Below are positions 24,804 to 34,579 of a stretch of DNA of 64,000 nucleotides, one piece after another. The stretch is taken from positions 1 through 64,000 of the forward strand of contig JBPOFA010000006.1 of NCBI GenBank assembly GCA_051251595.1, given 5' to 3'. The translations under genes and the position numbers were made by a program. Below the pieces are notes generated by a model. It ran no database searches. It had not been told where the DNA came from and was given only the letters and a program-made list of their open reading frames with translations. Positions within the stretch are counted from its first letter, which is position 1, and every line of letters starts with the position of its first letter. This DNA comes from NORP110 sp051251595. Its GTDB lineage: Bacteria; Pseudomonadota; Alphaproteobacteria; Rhodobacterales; Rhodobacteraceae.

Positions 24804-25646
24804 ATGGCATCAGCCAAGTCAGTCAGAGTATTGTTTGGTGCGCTTGTTTGCGCGGCCGTTCTGACGGCGTGCGACGCCAAGAAAAGTGGTGTCATCGACG
24901 TAGGTGATGCCTCTGCTGCCGATATTTTCAGACGCGGTGAATATGAACTCGCCAACGGTGAAGCCGAAGACGCGGCGGTTTATTTCGGTGAAATTGAGCG
25001 TTTGTACCCCTATTCAGAATGGGCCAAACGCGCGTTGATCATGCAGGCCTTGTCGTATCACCGGGATCGGGACTACGAAAACAGCCGGGCCAGTGCGCAG
25101 CGTTATGTGGATTTCTACCCGACGGACGAAGACGCGCCTTATGCGATGTATCTATTGGCGCTGAGCTATTACGATCAGGTTGATGATGTGGGCCGGGACC
25201 AGGGGCTGACCTATCAGGCCTTGCAGGCACTGCGTGCGGTCATCGAGACCTATCCGGACAGCGACTACGCAAAATCGGCTTCGCTGAAATTCGATTTGGC
25301 CTTTGACCATTTGGCGGCCAAGGAAATGGAAGTTGGGCGGTTCTATCTGAAGCGCCGGCACTATGTGGCTGCGGCGAACCGGTTTCGGGTTGTGGTGGAA
25401 GACTTTCAAACCACGTCGCACACGCCAGAGGCTTTGTATCGTTTGATCGAATGTTACCTTGGCCTGGGGCTCAACGAAGAGGCGCAGACGGCGGCTGCTG
25501 TTCTTGGCTATAACTACCAGTCCACGGATTGGTATCAAGAAGGGTATGCCTTGCTGACGGGACGTGGGCTGCGGCCGGAAGCGTCTGGTGGCAATGGCTG
25601 GTTGGCCAGCATTTATCGGCAAATGGTCAAGGGCGAATGGCTCTGA
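24804..25646 (+). CDS. bamD: outer membrane assembly lipoprotein BamD
   Basis: Lipoprotein of 280 residues with signal peptide and lipobox LTAC (acylated Cys about residue 23). It is made of TPR-like repeats (about 35-240), including RGEYELANGEAEDAAVYFGEI and the YPYSEWAKRA motif. BamD is the essential partner of BamA in outer membrane protein insertion. It lies between lpxC and recN, the usual alphaproteobacterial order; recN starts 16 bp later. Confidence 0.93.
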   Translation: MASAKSVRVLFGALVCAAVLTACDAKKSGVIDVGDASAADIFRRGEYELANGEAEDAAVYFGEIERLYPYSEWAKRALIMQALSYHRDRDYENSRASAQRYVDFYPTDEDAPYAMYLLALSYYDQVDDVGRDQGLTYQALQALRAVIETYPDSDYAKSASLKFDLAFDHLAAKEMEVGRFYLKRRHYVAAANRFRVVVEDFQTTSHTPEALYRLIECYLGLGLNEEAQTAAAVLGYNYQSTDWYQEGYALLTGRGLRPEASGGNGWLASIYRQMVKGEWL

Positions 25647-25662
25647 CCAAGGGGACGGGGAC

Positions 25663-27312
25663 ATGCTGCGCAGTCTCGATATTCGTGACTTACTAATAAT
25701 CGAAAAGCTGTCTTTGGACTTTCAGCCCGGTTTGACCGTCTTGACGGGGGAAACGGGGGCGGGGAAATCCATTTTGCTGGATGCGCTTGGGTTTGTTCTG
25801 GGCTGGCGTGGGCGCGCGGAACTGGTGCGGGCAGGGGCCGAGCAAGGGGAAGTCGTGGCGGCGTTTGATCTGCCGTCTGGGCATCCGGCACAAGCTATCC
25901 TGCAAGAGGCTGGCTATACGGACACAGATGAATTGGTTCTGCGCCGGGTCAACACGGCGGACGGGCGCAAGACGGCCTGGGTCAATGACCGGCGGTCCAG
26001 TGGAGAGTTGCTGCGCCAATTGTCAGAAACGCTTGTTGAGTTGCACGGGCAGCATGATGATCGCGGGTTGCTGAGTGCACGTGGTCATCGGAAATTGTTA
26101 GATGATTTCGCAGGCTTGGGAGGCGATCTTCAAGCATTACATAAAGCATGGCGTCATCTGCAAGTTGAACAAAAGGCCCTGAGCGAAGCACAGGCTAAGC
26201 TGAATGATATGCGTAAAGAAGAAGAGTATTTGCGCCATACCGTTGCGGAACTGGATGAGCTGGATCCGCAAGTCGGAGAGGATCAGGCGCTGGATGAAAA
26301 GCGTCGTTTGATGCAGGCGGCAGAGCGGATCCGTGAAGACATCCTAAGAGCGGCAGAGGCCGTGGGCCCGCAAGGGGCAGAGGCGCTGCTGGGCGATGCG
26401 GCGCGCTGGCTGGACGGCGCTGCGGAAAGCTCTCAGGGGCAATTGGATGATCCGCTGGCCGCTTTGACCCAGGCGATGAACGAAGTGGCGCGTGCCCAAC
26501 AGGGCATTGAAAGCTGTTTGAGCGCGCTGCAATTCGACCAATCAGAGCTGGAAAACACCGAAGAACGCTTGTTCGCCATTCGTGCTTTGGCCCGTAAACA
26601 CAATAAGTTACCAGACGAACTTGGCACGTTTGCAATTGGGTTGCGTGTGCAAGTGGCGGAACTGGACAGTGGCGATGCCGATCTGGATGATCGCATAAAG
26701 GCCGTCGCAGAGGCGCAAGCGGCCTATGATAGGCTCGCGCAGTCTATGACGGAAAAACGCGCGGCGGCTGCGGTCCGGTTGGACAAGGCCATGGCCAAGG
26801 AATTGGCACCGCTCAAAATGGAAAATGCGCGGTTTCAGACGGATCTGTCGCAAGCAGAGCCGGGACCAGAGGGTCGTGACGCAGTCGCCTTTACGGTTGC
26901 AACGAACCCAGGCGCACCCGCCGGGCCGATCAACAAGATTGCCTCCGGTGGCGAATTGTCGAGGTTCCTTTTGGCGTTAAAGGTCTGTTTGACCCGTGAC
27001 ACTGCCGGGGTCACCATGATCTTTGATGAAATCGACCGGGGGGTCGGTGGCGCGACGGCGGATGCGGTTGGGCGTCGGCTGGCCAGTCTTGCCGAAGGTG
27101 CGCAGGTCTTGGTAGTGACGCATTCCCCGCAGGTTGCGGCGCGGGGGGCGAACCATTGGCAAGTCTCTAAATCGGTGCGCAAAGGCGTGACGACGTCGAA
27201 AGTCGTGCATTTGGCGCAGGGTGAGCGTTTGGACGAAGTGGCCAGAATGCTGGCAGGTGACACGATCACAACAGAGGCCCGGGCGGCGGCACAAGCTTTG
27301 CTTGATGCTTGA
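25663..27312 (+). CDS. recN: DNA repair ATPase RecN
   Basis: SMC-like ATPase of 549 residues for double-strand break repair. The N-terminal half has IRDLLIIEKLSLDF and Walker A GETGAGKS (about 31-38); long coiled-coil arms occupy about 160-360; the C-terminal half has the signature IASGGELSRFLLALK, Walker B MIFDEIDRGVGG and VVTHSPQVA. The start is the ATG at 25663 after AAGGGGACGGGG. I found no SOS box in the short gap, and it is likely co-transcribed with bamD. Confidence 0.96.
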   Translation: MLRSLDIRDLLIIEKLSLDFQPGLTVLTGETGAGKSILLDALGFVLGWRGRAELVRAGAEQGEVVAAFDLPSGHPAQAILQEAGYTDTDELVLRRVNTADGRKTAWVNDRRSSGELLRQLSETLVELHGQHDDRGLLSARGHRKLLDDFAGLGGDLQALHKAWRHLQVEQKALSEAQAKLNDMRKEEEYLRHTVAELDELDPQVGEDQALDEKRRLMQAAERIREDILRAAEAVGPQGAEALLGDAARWLDGAAESSQGQLDDPLAALTQAMNEVARAQQGIESCLSALQFDQSELENTEERLFAIRALARKHNKLPDELGTFAIGLRVQVAELDSGDADLDDRIKAVAEAQAAYDRLAQSMTEKRAAAAVRLDKAMAKELAPLKMENARFQTDLSQAEPGPEGRDAVAFTVATNPGAPAGPINKIASGGELSRFLLALKVCLTRDTAGVTMIFDEIDRGVGGATADAVGRRLASLAEGAQVLVVTHSPQVAARGANHWQVSKSVRKGVTTSKVVHLAQGERLDEVARMLAGDTITTEARAAAQALLDA

Positions 27313-27557
27313 GAATTACCGCGTAAGATATTGAATTACATTTAATGTTTCTGGTCTAAGGTCCCGATCTATAGCCGCAGTCCGTACAAAGGTCAGCTGG
27401 CATGTCGCGATGGCCGCCAGATTGTTTGGCGATGTTTTGGTGACACTCGCGATTTGGTCGTTACGGTGTGTTTGAACATGGTCTTTCCAACGGGTTAGAC
27501 TGGTCCTGAGGCAGAGGCATTCGAATATGATGCCCTAACCGACACAACAGGATGACC

Positions 27558-29246
27558 ATGAACCGAACTCGGCAAAAGACAATCACAGGGCTCACGGGCA
27601 ATGTGGTGCGTGTTAGTCGGGATGGTTTCCAAACCGTGCGGCGCAGTTTGCCCAAGCAAATTCTGTTTTGGTTTATCGCATTAGCGATCGGTGTCGCCGC
27701 CGGAGGCGCTGCGGTCGCGTTTCGACTTGGGATCGGGTGGCTGCAAGGGGGGCTTTACGGCACGGACAGCCCGCGTCATCTGCAGCATGTCGCAGGGACA
27801 CTGGAGTGGTATTGGATTTTGATGATCCCAATTTTCGGCGGGCTGGTCGTTGGCATTATTCTGAACCGCTATACGGATGACGGATCGGTCCGGTCTGTGG
27901 CGGATGTTATCGAAGGCGCGGCCTTGCATGAAGGGCGGGTCAACCGACGCGCTGGCGTGGCCTCTGCGCTGGCGTCTTTGATTACGCTGTCGTCTGGTGG
28001 CTCTACAGGGCGGGAAGGGCCGGTTGTGCACATGGCGGGCGTAATGGCCAGTTGGGTGTCCGACAAGATCCGCGCAGATGGCATCACCGGTAGAGACCTG
28101 TTGGGCTGTGGCGTCGCCGCGGCTGTTTCGGCCAGTTTTAACGCGCCGATTGCCGGGGCGCTTTTCGCGTTAGAAGTCGTCCTGCGCCATTTTGCCATTC
28201 ACGCCTTTGCGCCAATCGTGATTGCCTCTGTTGCGGGGTCGATCATTAGCCGTTTGGCCTTTGGTGATGTGACAGAGTTCGTCTTGCCCACGCATAATAC
28301 GCTGGCCTTTTATTTTGAGCTGCCGGCCTTTGTGATCCTGGGGCTGGTCTGTGGGCTTGTCGCCGTGTTGATGATGAAGGCGATATTTCTGGCGGATGAT
28401 ATCGGAACTGGCCTGCAGAACCGTTTGAAATTGCCCAGTGTTTTGCGTCCCGCGCTGTCAGGGGCGATGTTGGGATGCATCGCAATCTTTTTCCCCCATA
28501 TCATTGGTGTTGGGTATGAGACGACGATCGCTGCCTTGTCCGGGGATTTGGTTTTACAATTTGCCGTCGGTTTTGCCCTGGTGAAGTGCCTGGCGGTCGC
28601 GATCACGATGGCGGGGCGCATGGGGGGCGGTATTTTTTCGCCCTCTTTGATGGTTGGGGCGCTGACCGGATTGGCCTTTGGACTGATCGCAACGAAACTT
28701 TTGCCGACCATTTCAGGGTCTGAAACGCTTTATGCCTTGGCGGGCATGGGGGCTGTGGCGGCGGCGGTGCTGGGCGCGCCGATTTCGACGACGCTGATTG
28801 TGTTTGAACTGACCGGCGATTGGCAGACGGGGCTGGTGGTTATGATCTCGGTGTCGTTGGCCAGTGCCGTTGCATCCCGCCTTGTCGACAGGTCGTTCTT
28901 TTTGACACAGCTTGAGCGACGCAATACGCATCTTGCCGCCGGGCCACAGGCCTATTTGCTGGCGACCTTCAGGGTGGCCACCGTAATGCGGCCCATGGAT
29001 GCCCCCGGTGCCCCAGAGGAAGAGCAATGCTGGGAGCTGGTCGAACAAGGCGTCTATATTGACGGAAACGCCACGTTGGAAAGCGCGATGCCGGTTTTTG
29101 ACAATGCGAATATCGCCTTCATTCCCGTGGTCACGCTTGGGGGCGAGGATCAACCGCCAGAGCTATGGGGCGCGCTGTTTCAGGTGGACGCGCTAAAGGC
29201 GTTCAACCGGGCCATGGCCGCCACCGCAGCCGAGGAACATTCTTAA
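27558..29246 (+). CDS. ClC-family chloride/proton antiporter or channel
   Basis: Membrane protein of 562 residues with the three ClC selectivity-filter motifs: GGSTGREGP with the gating glutamate E153, GGGIFSPSL in the second half, and GAPISTTLIVFE. Retention of the gating glutamate is compatible with antiport; the proton-glutamate position was not verified. The C-terminal 90 residues may be a degenerate regulatory domain, but I see no clear CBS pair. An AGGA 5 bp ahead favours the ATG at 27558 over that at 27552. It has its own 245-bp upstream region and converges on the DUF427 gene. Confidence 0.93.
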   Translation: MNRTRQKTITGLTGNVVRVSRDGFQTVRRSLPKQILFWFIALAIGVAAGGAAVAFRLGIGWLQGGLYGTDSPRHLQHVAGTLEWYWILMIPIFGGLVVGIILNRYTDDGSVRSVADVIEGAALHEGRVNRRAGVASALASLITLSSGGSTGREGPVVHMAGVMASWVSDKIRADGITGRDLLGCGVAAAVSASFNAPIAGALFALEVVLRHFAIHAFAPIVIASVAGSIISRLAFGDVTEFVLPTHNTLAFYFELPAFVILGLVCGLVAVLMMKAIFLADDIGTGLQNRLKLPSVLRPALSGAMLGCIAIFFPHIIGVGYETTIAALSGDLVLQFAVGFALVKCLAVAITMAGRMGGGIFSPSLMVGALTGLAFGLIATKLLPTISGSETLYALAGMGAVAAAVLGAPISTTLIVFELTGDWQTGLVVMISVSLASAVASRLVDRSFFLTQLERRNTHLAAGPQAYLLATFRVATVMRPMDAPGAPEEEQCWELVEQGVYIDGNATLESAMPVFDNANIAFIPVVTLGGEDQPPELWGALFQVDALKAFNRAMAATAAEEHS

Positions 29247-29257
29247 GTGGTCTGAAA

Positions 29258-29599
29258 TCAGACTTCTTCGACGACAACCTTGTCCGTGTAGAAGGAAAGA
29301 TATCCGGCGATCTTTTCGTAGCCCGGTTTTGGCGGCTCGTAAGACCATGCCGCATCTTCGATCAACATGCTTTTTGTTTGCAAGGCATAATGGGTTGCGG
29401 TGCCTTTATAGGGGCAAACCGTGGTCGAGTCTGATTGTTCAAACATCGCCATCGCAATATCTGCACGCGGAAAATAGATCGCATCCTCATGCCCCGGCTG
29501 GCTCACTTTTAGTGCATTTTGCGTTTCGCCCAGAACGGCGCCACCGGCCCGGATCACCCAGGTTCCGGTAAGTTCGTTGATTTCGATAGGATCACTCAT
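29258..29599 (-). CDS. DUF427 domain protein
   Basis: Cytoplasmic protein of 113 residues consisting of one DUF427 domain, with the family motifs YFPRADI and CPYKGTATHYAL followed by AWSYEPPKP. DUF427 proteins are widespread small beta-rich proteins without an established activity. It is the last gene of a probable minus-strand unit cobT - aminopeptidase - DUF427 and ends 11 bp from the convergent ClC gene. Confidence 0.88.
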   Translation of the reverse strand: MSDPIEINELTGTWVIRAGGAVLGETQNALKVSQPGHEDAIYFPRADIAMAMFEQSDSTTVCPYKGTATHYALQTKSMLIEDAAWSYEPPKPGYEKIAGYLSFYTDKVVVEEV

Positions 29600-29651
29600 A
29601 GTGCCTCGCTTTCGTTCGGGATCTTAGCAGATGTCGTGTAACGGGTATATG

Positions 29652-31451
29652 TCAGAGCGGCGCGGTGGCCGCCTGAAGCCATTCAAGCGCTTCCGGGCTG
29701 ACGCGGTCTTTGACCTGGTCAAACGTCTGTTTGTGATAGGCATCGACCCAGGCGCGTTCTTCTGTTGATAACAGGCTGTTGTCAATGAGGCGACGGTCAA
29801 TCGGAACATAGGTCAGGGTCAGGAAGGAATGCATCTGGCGATGTGCATCCCCGTCTGGCAGGGCGGCTGGCTCTTGCACAACCAACAGGTTTTCGATGCG
29901 TATGCCAAAGGCGCCTTCACGGTAATAGCCCGGCTCATTGGACAGGATCATACCGGATTGCAAGGCAACGTCAGACAGCCGCGACAGGCGCTGTGGTCCT
30001 TCATGTACGGACAGATAGGATCCCACGCCGTGCCCGGTTCCATGGTCGTAATCCATCCCGGCCATCCACAACGGGGCCCGCGCCATGGCGTCCAGATGCG
30101 CCCCTGTGACGCCTTTGGGAAAGCGAATGCGAGAAATTGCGATCATGCCGCGCAACACATGGGTGAAACATGTGATTTGTTCGGATGTCGGGGCGCCGAC
30201 TGCGATTGTGCGCGTAATATCGGTGGTGCCGTCGAAATACTGGCCGCCGCTGTCCACCAGCAACAGATCGCCGGATTGCACGGTGCGGTTCGTGTCTTCG
30301 GTGACGCGGTAGTGAACAATTGCACCGTTCGGCCCGGTCCCGGCGATGGTTTCAAAGCTGATGTCCTGCAAGACGTTGGTGGCGCGTCTGAAGTCTTCAA
30401 GTTGGCGCACCACGTCTATTTCGGTCAAACCGCCCTTGGGGGCTGTTTTGTCGACCCAGGTAAGGAACTCTACCATCGCGGCAGCGTCGCGCAGATGGGC
30501 CTGCTGCGCCCCGGCAATCTCTACCGGGTTTTTGCAGGCTTTGGGCAAGACGCAAGGGTCCTGAGCATAGGCGATGTCGACTTCAGCCTCTGTCAGGATC
30601 TGGGTGACCGCCAGAGGGGCAGAGGCCGGGTCGACGCGCACAGGGCCAGAGACCGATTGCATCGCGCTGACAAACTGGTCTTGGGGCTGAATGTAAATGT
30701 CCGGTTTGGTGGGCAGCTCACTGGCTTTGGCGGGGTCGATGAACAGTGAAACGTGGCCGGTGTCATACAAGATCGCAAAGGCAAGGGCGACGGGGACGCA
30801 GGGCAAGTCTGTGCCGCGCAGGTTTAACAGCCAGGCAATCGAATCCGGCGCGGTCAAAACGGCAGCTTTGTGATTGGCGGTTTGTAAGATCTCCGCCGTT
30901 TCGCTGCGTTTTTCAGCCTCTGATTTTCCTGCAAATTCAATTGGATAGTCGGTGATCTTCGCGTCTGGCTTTCCGGGGCGGTCGGTCCAGATGCGATCGA
31001 CCAGGTTTTCCCCTGCGACCAGTTCGATCCCAGTTTCGGCCAATGCCTTTTCCAGAGCGTCAATTTCGCGTTTGGTGTGCAGCCACGGATCAAATCCAAC
31101 GTGGCCACCATCGGGCAGCTGAAGCTTTAGCCAATCTGCCAAACCGGTTTCCGGCCAATGTACAGGCGTGAACACAGTTTCATCCACCTGTGCACGCACC
31201 TGAACGCGGTATCGGCCGTCAATAAACACCCCCGCCACGTCTTTCAGAACGGCACAAAACCCGGCGGACCCGGTAAACCCGGTCAGCCAGCTGAGCCGGG
31301 CGTCACAATCGGCAACATATTCACCCTGATGCGCATCGGCGCGGGGCACCAGATACCCATCCAGGTTTTCCCGAGAGATTTCTGCCCGCAACAGCGCCAG
31401 ACGCGGCGGACCATCTTTGGGTTGGGTCGTGACGTCAAATGTCTGAAACAT
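29652..31451 (-). CDS. pepP: X-Pro aminopeptidase (M24B family)
   Basis: Cytosolic metallopeptidase of 599 residues. Two N-terminal creatinase-like domains (about 1-300, with GSAGFCAVLKD) precede a pita-bread catalytic domain carrying metal-ligand motifs LLVDSGGQYFDGTTDITRT, the histidine motif HGTGHGVG, and the C-terminal acidic motifs LSNEPGYY and ENLLVV. It removes N-terminal residues before proline. The length fits the long aminopeptidase P class of alphaproteobacteria. It starts 30 bp after cobT. Confidence 0.93.
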   Translation of the reverse strand: MFQTFDVTTQPKDGPPRLALLRAEISRENLDGYLVPRADAHQGEYVADCDARLSWLTGFTGSAGFCAVLKDVAGVFIDGRYRVQVRAQVDETVFTPVHWPETGLADWLKLQLPDGGHVGFDPWLHTKREIDALEKALAETGIELVAGENLVDRIWTDRPGKPDAKITDYPIEFAGKSEAEKRSETAEILQTANHKAAVLTAPDSIAWLLNLRGTDLPCVPVALAFAILYDTGHVSLFIDPAKASELPTKPDIYIQPQDQFVSAMQSVSGPVRVDPASAPLAVTQILTEAEVDIAYAQDPCVLPKACKNPVEIAGAQQAHLRDAAAMVEFLTWVDKTAPKGGLTEIDVVRQLEDFRRATNVLQDISFETIAGTGPNGAIVHYRVTEDTNRTVQSGDLLLVDSGGQYFDGTTDITRTIAVGAPTSEQITCFTHVLRGMIAISRIRFPKGVTGAHLDAMARAPLWMAGMDYDHGTGHGVGSYLSVHEGPQRLSRLSDVALQSGMILSNEPGYYREGAFGIRIENLLVVQEPAALPDGDAHRQMHSFLTLTYVPIDRRLIDNSLLSTEERAWVDAYHKQTFDQVKDRVSPEALEWLQAATAPL

Positions 31452-31481
31452 ATCAAGTCTCGCAAGGGCGGGCTGGCGGGG

Positions 31482-33356
31482 TCAGCCTGCGTGTTTTATT
31501 CCCATAACCCGTGCAGTGGCGCGCGGGTCACTGTCAAACAGGCTGGCCAATTGTTCGGTGATCGCCCCGGCAAGCTGTTCGACATCCGTGATCGTAACCG
31601 CGCGGTCATAGTAGCGCGTCACATCATGCCCGATCCCGATCGCAATCAAATCAACGGCACGGCGTTTTTCGACCATGGCAATCACATCGCGCAGATGTTT
31701 TTCCAAGTAATTCGCAGGGTTAACGGACAAAGTTGAGTCGTCAACCGGCGCGCCATCGGAAATCACCATCAGGATTTTCCGAGCCTCAGGGCGCGACGAA
31801 ATCCGACGGTGCGCCCATTCAAGCGCTTCGCCGTCGATGTTTTCCTTAAGCAGCCCTTCTTTCATCATCAGCCCAAGATTGGGCCGCGTCCGGCGCCAAG
31901 GGGCGTCGGCTGATTTGTAGATGATGTGGCGCAGATCGTTCAGACGGCCGGGCTGTTGCGGGCGGCCATTGGCCAACCATTGTTCCCGTGCCTGACCGCC
32001 TTTCCAGGCCCGTGTCGTAAATCCAAGGATTTCGACCTTGACCTGACAACGCTCCAGCGTGCGGGCAAGAACATCGGCACAGATCGCAGCGATTGAGATC
32101 GGGCGCCCGCGCATGGACCCGGAATTGTCCAACAGCAACGTCACCACGGTGTCGCGGAATTCAGTGTCTTTTTCGATCTTGAAGGACAGCGGGGTTGTCG
32201 GGCTGACCACAACACGGGCCAAACGGCCTGCATCCAGAATGCCTTCTTCCAGATCAAATTCCCAGGCGCGGTTCTGCTGGGCTTGCAAGCGACGCTGCAA
32301 TTTGTTGGCCAGCCGGGAAACGGCACCTTTGAGCGGTTCCAATTGTTGATCCAGATACGCGCGGAGCCGTTCCAGCTCTGCGGTTTCGGCCAGGTCTTCG
32401 GCCCGAATTTCTTCATCAAATTCAGTTAGGTAGGCTTCGTAGTTCGGGTCAGCCTCTGACACGGGGGCAGGGGCTGGTGGGTCCATTGGGGCTTCGCCCT
32501 CTGGCATCTCTGTTTCGTCGCCCATTTCCATGTCAGCCATGTCATCCATGCTGACCTGGGCCTCGGAGGAGTCTTGCGTATCTTCCTGGCTTTGCTCTGG
32601 GCTTGCTTCGGATTCTTCGCTGTCATCCTGATCATCCTGGCCATTGCTGTCAGGATCTTGTTCGTCTTCCTCAGAGCTTGCTTCATCTTCCTGAATTGGA
32701 TCTTCCATATCAGGATCTTCGCCAAGCTGGTCGCCATAGCCGAAATCTTCGATCACCTGACGTGCGAATTTTGCGAATGTGGCCTGATCGGCAAGCGTGT
32801 CTTCGAGGTTTTCGAATGTGCTGCCGGCCTGATTTTCCATGAATCCGCGCCACAGTTCCATGGCGTTGTCCGCACCGGGGGGCAGGTCGCGCCCGGTGGC
32901 CAGATGGCGCACGAAATACCCGGCCGCCACGGCCAGCGGAATATCCGCGCTGTCCTTGACGTTGGCATAGCCTTTGCGTTCGGCCTCATTCGCGATTTTC
33001 GCGTCGATGTTTCCGGATGTGCCGGGCATGTCGCGCGCGCCGATTGCCTCGCAGCGGGCGTTTTCCATCGCTTCATAGATGTCGCGCGCCATTTGGCCAT
33101 CGGGGCAGTACCGGTTGAAAAGGGCCGGGTCGTTGTATTTTTTGTGCAGCGCATAGGAATCCGCTGTGCCGCGGGCCAGCAATACTTCGTCTTTGGTCAG
33201 CCTGCGGCTAACTTGTGGCAAACGCACGGCGTCGTTTGTCATGCCGGGGGGATCAACGGTAAAGCTGACCGACAATTCCGGATCGTCGGCCATCACCTTG
33301 GTGGCTTCTGCAAGCGCCTTTTTGAAGGGCTCTGCTGGATTATCTGCTTGGTTCAT
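31482..33356 (-). CDS. cobT: aerobic cobaltochelatase subunit CobT
   Basis: Subunit of the ATP-dependent CobNST complex that inserts cobalt into hydrogenobyrinic acid diamide, 624 residues. The N-terminal helical part is followed by a very acidic segment (about 215-300, rich in Asp, Glu, Gln and Ser) and a C-terminal von Willebrand A domain with MIDAS motif DNSGSMRG. CobS and CobT form a AAA-type double ring. cobT is usually directly downstream of cobS, but here a regulator/reductase pair lies between them. Confidence 0.96.
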   Translation of the reverse strand: MNQADNPAEPFKKALAEATKVMADDPELSVSFTVDPPGMTNDAVRLPQVSRRLTKDEVLLARGTADSYALHKKYNDPALFNRYCPDGQMARDIYEAMENARCEAIGARDMPGTSGNIDAKIANEAERKGYANVKDSADIPLAVAAGYFVRHLATGRDLPPGADNAMELWRGFMENQAGSTFENLEDTLADQATFAKFARQVIEDFGYGDQLGEDPDMEDPIQEDEASSEEDEQDPDSNGQDDQDDSEESEASPEQSQEDTQDSSEAQVSMDDMADMEMGDETEMPEGEAPMDPPAPAPVSEADPNYEAYLTEFDEEIRAEDLAETAELERLRAYLDQQLEPLKGAVSRLANKLQRRLQAQQNRAWEFDLEEGILDAGRLARVVVSPTTPLSFKIEKDTEFRDTVVTLLLDNSGSMRGRPISIAAICADVLARTLERCQVKVEILGFTTRAWKGGQAREQWLANGRPQQPGRLNDLRHIIYKSADAPWRRTRPNLGLMMKEGLLKENIDGEALEWAHRRISSRPEARKILMVISDGAPVDDSTLSVNPANYLEKHLRDVIAMVEKRRAVDLIAIGIGHDVTRYYDRAVTITDVEQLAGAITEQLASLFDSDPRATARVMGIKHAG

Positions 33357-33482
33357 GTGGTCGATAAATCATCGCAACGGGGCCAAATGCAAGGCGTGAT
33401 GCCCAAAAATCTGGGTCGTTTTGCCGAAAACTGCTGTTTGCAGAACGACGCTGCACCTATTCGCGGTGCTTTGTGTGAAATG

Positions 33483-33884
33483 TTAGGTTTTTCCCGGGTC
33501 ATCAAATTTCTCTCGGGACTTGTGGATAGCCCCGACATTGCTGACTGTCCAATCGGCCAGAGCGCTGACAGGCACCAATAAATCGCGCCCCAATTTGGTT
33601 AATTCATAGTCGACGCGTGGGGGGCGGGACGGGGTTACGGTACGCGTCACAAATCCGTCGCGTTCAAGGTTTCGCAGCGTTGATGTCAGCATCTTCTGTG
33701 AGATGTTGCCAATCTGGCGGCGCAACTCATTGAACCGCATTGGTTTATTTCCAAGGTATGAGATTGTTAGCACAGTCCATTTGTCGCCAACCCTCGACAA
33801 AAGCTCTGCTACTGCTTCGCAGGTTCCGGTGTCATCGTGGTAACGTTGGTCTTCTCTGGTTACAGCGTTGATATCAGGTTTCAA
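33483..33884 (-). CDS. HxlR-family transcriptional regulator
   Basis: Winged-helix regulator of 133 residues with the HxlR core CEAVAELLSRVGDKWTVL, MRFNELRRQIGNISQKMLTS and the wing RTVTPSRPPRVDYELT. The Cys ahead of the first helix is the residue that senses electrophiles or oxidants in related HxlR proteins such as YodB. The start is a TTG at 33884 with an excellent AGGAGG 7 bp upstream. It is divergent from a flavin reductase across 85 bp, the classical layout for a regulator and its target. Confidence 0.93.
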   Translation of the reverse strand: MKPDINAVTREDQRYHDDTGTCEAVAELLSRVGDKWTVLTISYLGNKPMRFNELRRQIGNISQKMLTSTLRNLERDGFVTRTVTPSRPPRVDYELTKLGRDLLVPVSALADWTVSNVGAIHKSREKFDDPGKT

Positions 33885-33929
33885 AAAAGTGCCTCCTTGT
33901 CAGCCGGGGTGCGGTGCCCAATTTAGGTA

Positions 33930-33966
33930 AGGTATCGAATCGAAACCACAGGACATTAGGATACCT
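33930..33966. promoter_or_regulatory. inverted repeat in the HxlR/flavin reductase divergent promoter
   Basis: AGGTATC (33930-33936) and GATACCT (33960-33966) form a perfect 7-bp inverted repeat with a 23-nt spacer, ending just before the reductase ATG at 33970. A partial extra copy AGGTA lies at 33925-33929. It is a candidate operator for the adjacent HxlR protein. Confidence 0.4.
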
Positions 33967-33969
33967 ACA

Positions 33970-34572
33970 ATGACGACGACTTCGAAAGCTAAAATCGCGC
34001 TTATTATCGGGTCAACCCGTGCGGCCAGATTTGCGGACAAACCCGCCGCCTGGATGTTGGAACAAGCATCAGCACGTGAGGAATTTGACACAGAATTGGT
34101 TGACCTTCGCGATTTTGATTTGCCCTTTTTTGATGAAATGGCTTCAAACCTTTATGCCCCAAGTCAGAATGAAAATGTTCTGAAATGGCAGGCGAAAATG
34201 GCCGAATTTGACGGCTATATTTTCGTCGTTGCTGAATACAATCATTCGGTGACCGCGTCTTTGAAAAACGCTTTGGATCAGGCTGGCGTTGAATGGATTC
34301 GCAAGCCAATGGGCGCAATCGGCTATAGCGGATTGGGTGCTGCACGTGCCATCGAGCATTTGCGCAACATCGCGGTAGAGCTTCAGATGGTGCCCGTTCG
34401 TACGGCGGTTCACATCGGCGGCGGTGAAATGGGCAAGGTTCACCCAATGGGTGGGAATGGACCGATGTCTGACATCGAAGAAATTCTGAAACCTTCTGCC
34501 ACCGGATTGTTGGACGAATTGGCCTGGTGGACAGAGGCCACGCGCGTTGCGCGGGCCAAAGACGCCGCATAA
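33970..34572 (+). CDS. NADPH-dependent FMN reductase/quinone reductase-like flavoprotein
   Basis: Flavodoxin-like fold protein of 200 residues with phosphate-binding IGSTRAARFADKPAAW at the N-terminus and VVAEYNHSVTASLKNALD, both typical of the NADPH-dependent FMN reductase family (ChrR, ArsH, azoreductase relatives). Likely substrates are quinones, azo compounds or flavin. With the divergent HxlR gene it looks like a small electrophile-response module (inference). Confidence 0.9.
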   Translation: MTTTSKAKIALIIGSTRAARFADKPAAWMLEQASAREEFDTELVDLRDFDLPFFDEMASNLYAPSQNENVLKWQAKMAEFDGYIFVVAEYNHSVTASLKNALDQAGVEWIRKPMGAIGYSGLGAARAIEHLRNIAVELQMVPVRTAVHIGGGEMGKVHPMGGNGPMSDIEEILKPSATGLLDELAWWTEATRVARAKDAA

Positions 34573-34579
34573 TAAAGAA

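Noticed and set aside
29829..30749. Plus-strand frame opposite the X-Pro aminopeptidase
   Set aside because: Shadow of the M24B gene, whose motifs are unmistakable.
32574..33581. Plus-strand frame of 335 codons opposite cobT
   Set aside because: The hydrophobic look comes from the complement of the acidic CobT segment; it also runs into the HxlR gene.
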